From contig CM082588.2 in NCBI GenBank assembly GCA_040954595.2, positions 2,108,001 to 2,172,000 on the forward strand: a stretch of 64,000 bases of DNA, read 5' to 3'. Shown here piece by piece: positions 61,583 to 64,000 of the stretch (its first letter is position 1; each line of letters starts with the position of its first letter). The position numbers and the translations under genes were made by a program. The notes beneath the pieces were generated by a model. That model was not told the DNA's origin. It saw only the letters and a program-made list of their open reading frames with translations, and searched no databases. Origin of the DNA: Balanoglossus misakiensis. Taxonomy: Eukaryota; Hemichordata.

Positions 61583-62084
61583 GCTGTTGCGTGCAAGTGA
61601 AATTTATAGCCGAGGAAAAAGTCACTCCAAGCAATTTTTCATTAAATAGTTCATGTTATGTGGGGACGATTTTGTTTCCCTTTTTAACTTTGGTATATTC
61701 ATCTTGTTTTATGTTTTTCCTGGTGAAGAAAATTACTCTCATGAGAGAAAAAGCTGAGCAAATTTCCTCGATTTTTTTTAATTCAAAGAGTTGATCAGAA
61801 TGCCTGCATAAAGATAAATTGCAGTGCGGACAAGAAGTTCGGATAGCATACACGACACGCAATCGAGGTCACTCACGTTCCCTGTCTGGCTAATTAATTA
61901 TTAATTTTGACCCGACAATTCTGATTGGTCAGCTTCTATCCGCACAACTGAAACAGGTAGACCATAGCACTTGTGATTGGTCAATAAAGCTGTACACTCA
62001 TTGAACAGATGTGTAACGTAGACGCTCCAATTTACGTTGACCCGGGCACTGACCTAATTCAACGCGCTTGTTCACAAAATTTAA

Positions 62085-62225
62085 ATATATATTGAAAACG
62101 AGCGTACATTACCAGACAGATTGCACCTGGCAGGCAAAGAGGTTGTCTGATTGAGGTCTGTTCAGTAATTGTAAATGTCGCCACCATGCGTTGGTAATTT
62201 TCGCGACGTCACCCAACTTTTTCAC
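62085..62225 (-). repeat. solo diverged repeat fragment upstream of the CXorf65-like gene
   Basis: GCGTACATTACCAGACAGATT, AGGTCTGTT, GTAAATGTCGCCACCA and CGCGACGTCACCCAACTTTTT occur in the same order as in the repeat unit. It ends about 200 bases before the start codon of the next gene, so a repeat copy forms part of, or gave rise to, that promoter region. Confidence 0.75.
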
Positions 62226-62421
62226 TGCTTGAAAAAGTTTCCTCAATCATGATGCGTTCGAATTCCGGGTTATAACTTTCATTTCACGCGCAATTTGCAT
62301 AATTCCAAACGCGAAATTAGAACTCCAGTTCGAATTTTAGAAAGCGAATTCGACAGTCGATCTCACCGATCCTGTTTACCGTAGCAACCAAATTTTATTA
62401 AAATCGATACTTTTGGATAAA

Positions 62422-63905
62422 ATGTTCGCTACTGTGATACATGGTGGTAAGTACCTGATTGATCTGTTTAACAAACAAACAAAAGAAACAAAAGAACAAA
62501 CAAAAACTAAAAGAAGTAAATGAGAAGCGATTGTACCGCATATATTGGCCAATTTCTTGGTTACTTTTACAAACTTCAAAACGAAGAAGAGTGTATGGAA
62601 CAACTAACTTGGAATATTGCGACTTTATTCATATGAATTTCAAGAAAGAAAAACTGTATATTCCATCTTTTGGCGTTAAATATGACTTTTCTTTACTTCT
62701 GGCGTCTTATCAATCACTTTTTGAACAGCCAGATGCATGAAAAAAATTAAGAAATAACGCAAACTGAACGTTCTCTTGTTTAACTTTCGGGCCGGATGCC
62801 TTCCAATCCGCGTTTTTTTTTTTTTTTTTTTTTTTAAAGTAGACACACCAGATATTTATTTTGTATCCGAATGAAAACTGGATGGATCGGAAATATAGAC
62901 CTAATAGATGTATCATATGATTAACTTCATTAATTTTGTGTCAATTCACCAGATGGCCAAAGTTTCTTGATCAATCTGCGCTGCGGATCACGGAGTGTGT
63001 TTGAATATGTCAACGACAAACTTGCGGAAGAAGACTGGGAGGACGAGAGTAAGTGTGTCGAATTGTTTCGGACGGGCTTATTTTTAAATTTAGTTGTTAT
63101 TCGCCAACTTTAAGCACAGTTTCATTCCGATGCCCTTTGATATAAATGTCGTTTGGTCAACACTGTGAAGCACCCTTCTTTCCAATCCCCCCATCTACAG
63201 CCTTTGTTGAACTTGCCGACGAAGATGGTCATCTGAAATACCTGTCTTATCAACGCCCAATGCGCACGCTCCTTGACCTGGTCAAACCCCGAAGTACTCT
63301 GATACCAATTAAAATCGACCGTGAGTAGAATATAAAAAAGTCATGTGAATTTGTGATGAGTTTATGAAAGGGTGTCTTGCTTATACTCGTACTCAATATT
63401 GGAGTTGTTCAGTCACAAAACACGAAACCAAACTATTTTTAAACAGTAAATTACAACTTACCTTTAGGAATATTCTATTTTGTTAAATTACCTGATATCA
63501 ATTAACTGTTTTCTCCTCACCCAGGCGATGAAAATGATTCTTTTAAGCCATTTACACCAATGTTGAAAACTACAGACTTCAAGCCAAAGTTTATTGGTAA
63601 GTCACAATTTTTTTTAATTTCCCCGGCAAATTAATGTGTCATGTTGACCTCCAAATCATTAACCCATCGATCGAACTCAAGTGATGCGCAGTGGACAAAT
63701 AAAAACATCTCGACATTCACACACAGAGAGGCTTCAACGTCAGCGAGATAAAATGGAGAAATTACGAGTAGAGAGAGAAGGAGGGACAGCTGCAAATCGA
63801 CGGCTAGAATCTGTCAAAGAGGAAACACGGCCAAAAGATAGCACAATCAAACGTCAGGCAAGCGGGACTCGTCCTGTGTCCAAGGGGATCATTAAGCGCC
63901 CATGA
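62422..63905 (+). CDS. CXorf65/C22orf15-like small protein (5 exons, 178 aa)
   Basis: Exons: 62422-62446, 62953-63048, 63201-63320, 63525-63596, 63682-63905; each intron is in phase 1, GT-AG, 537 nt in total. The N-terminus MFATVIHGG/DGQSFLINLRC, followed by TFVELADEDGHLKYL, resembles the start of vertebrate CXorf65 (MFIFIKHGDNQQFL) and C22orf15 in pattern and length (CXorf65 about 183 aa). The first 85 residues probably form a ubiquitin-like fold. The C-terminal exon is basic and coiled (RLQRQRDKMEKLRVEREGG). Function in any species is not established to my knowledge. The first exon is only 25 nt of coding sequence. Homology is from memory of the family's pattern and needs a profile search. 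Confidence 0.65.
62813..62835 (+). repeat. run of 23 T in intron 1 of the CXorf65-like gene
   Basis: Homopolymer T tract; no 3' end of a retroposed element on either side could be recognised, so it is called a simple repeat. Confidence 0.85.
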
Positions 63906-64000
63906 AAGTTGCAAACAAAGTCCGACATAATACTCATGACATGTTTTCACCAGAAAGCGTTTATTCCTTAATAGATGTAATTTAGATGCCGTACAACTTG
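63906..64000 (+). other. 3' flank of the CXorf65-like gene to window end
   Basis: Ninety-five bases with no AATAAA; the 3' UTR continues beyond the window. Confidence 0.5.

Larger units (their letters stand above)
55805..61765. mobile_element. about 6 kb palindromic (foldback-like) repeat block
   Basis: The outer edges are diverged inverted copies of each other. The stretch from ACTCAACTATTTTCTCTCATG (55816) through GAGTAATTTTATTCACAGG, AAAATCGTCC-CACATAACA and GTTCAAAAAGTTGGG pairs in order with the reverse complement of 61,765 back to 61,505. Inside, each arm is built of tandem copies of one unit, in plus orientation on the left and minus on the right. No transposase-like frame is present. 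Long inverted repeats made of internal tandem repeats resemble foldback elements (FB in flies, TU in sea urchins); the class assignment is inference. It may equally be a local inverted duplication of a tandem array. Confidence 0.6.

Noticed and set aside
61591-61862. Hydrophobic 67-codon frame beyond the right arm
   Set aside because: Part of the outer inverted-repeat edge; the matching left edge does not keep the frame.

Overview
The window is animal nuclear DNA: genes split into many short exons with GT-AG (twice GC-AG) introns of roughly 100-1,100 bases, AT-rich introns, and proteins close to vertebrate ones. It most resembles an invertebrate deuterostome (hemichordate, echinoderm or cephalochordate); this is inferred from protein similarity and gene texture, and a lophotrochozoan cannot be excluded. 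I rebuilt five complete coding sequences by hand from splice sites, reading phase and family similarity. Every model has a length divisible by three with no internal stop.

Layout. (1) 1097-13416, minus strand: a BRWD/PHIP chromatin reader, 34 coding exons, 1,883 aa, with WD40 repeats, a cryptic-Tudor region, two bromodomains and a Glu/Ser-rich tail. (2) 14609-16195, plus: DHDDS, the cis-prenyltransferase subunit for dolichol synthesis, 6 coding exons, 341 aa, head-to-head with BRWD. (3) 16649-18466, minus: a MEI4-like meiotic double-strand-break protein, 4 exons, 359 aa, tail-to-tail with DHDDS. (4) 18467-25003: about 6.5 kb without coding sequence, probably the promoter and first intron of the next gene; it holds nuclear-receptor-type direct repeats and a long purine tract. 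(5) 25155-53037, plus: a VPS13A/C-type bridge-like lipid-transfer protein, 77 coding exons, 3,552 aa, followed by a 2.6 kb 3' UTR. (6) About 55.8-61.8 kb: a roughly 6 kb palindromic repeat block made of a left arm, a loop with about 105-base tandem repeats, and an oppositely oriented right arm in which about 480- and 262-base subunits alternate as a 730-742-base higher-order repeat. (7) 62422-63905, plus: a small CXorf65/C22orf15-like gene, 5 exons, 178 aa, with a diverged fragment of the same repeat just upstream.

The genes are not one pathway: chromatin reading, dolichol synthesis, meiotic recombination, inter-organelle lipid transport and an unknown small protein. The organising themes are divergent pairs (BRWD/DHDDS, MEI4/VPS13) and one convergent pair (DHDDS/MEI4). 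The most unusual item is the inverted, higher-order repeat block, whose long subunits carry promoter-like motifs (CRE, CCAAT, YY1-like, TTTGCGCAAA). Also notable are a phospho-FFAT-like site in VPS13 where vertebrate paralogs carry a conventional FFAT, a Ser at the usual acetyl-lysine Asn of BRWD bromodomain 2, and perfect DR1, DR4 and DR5 AGGTCA repeats.
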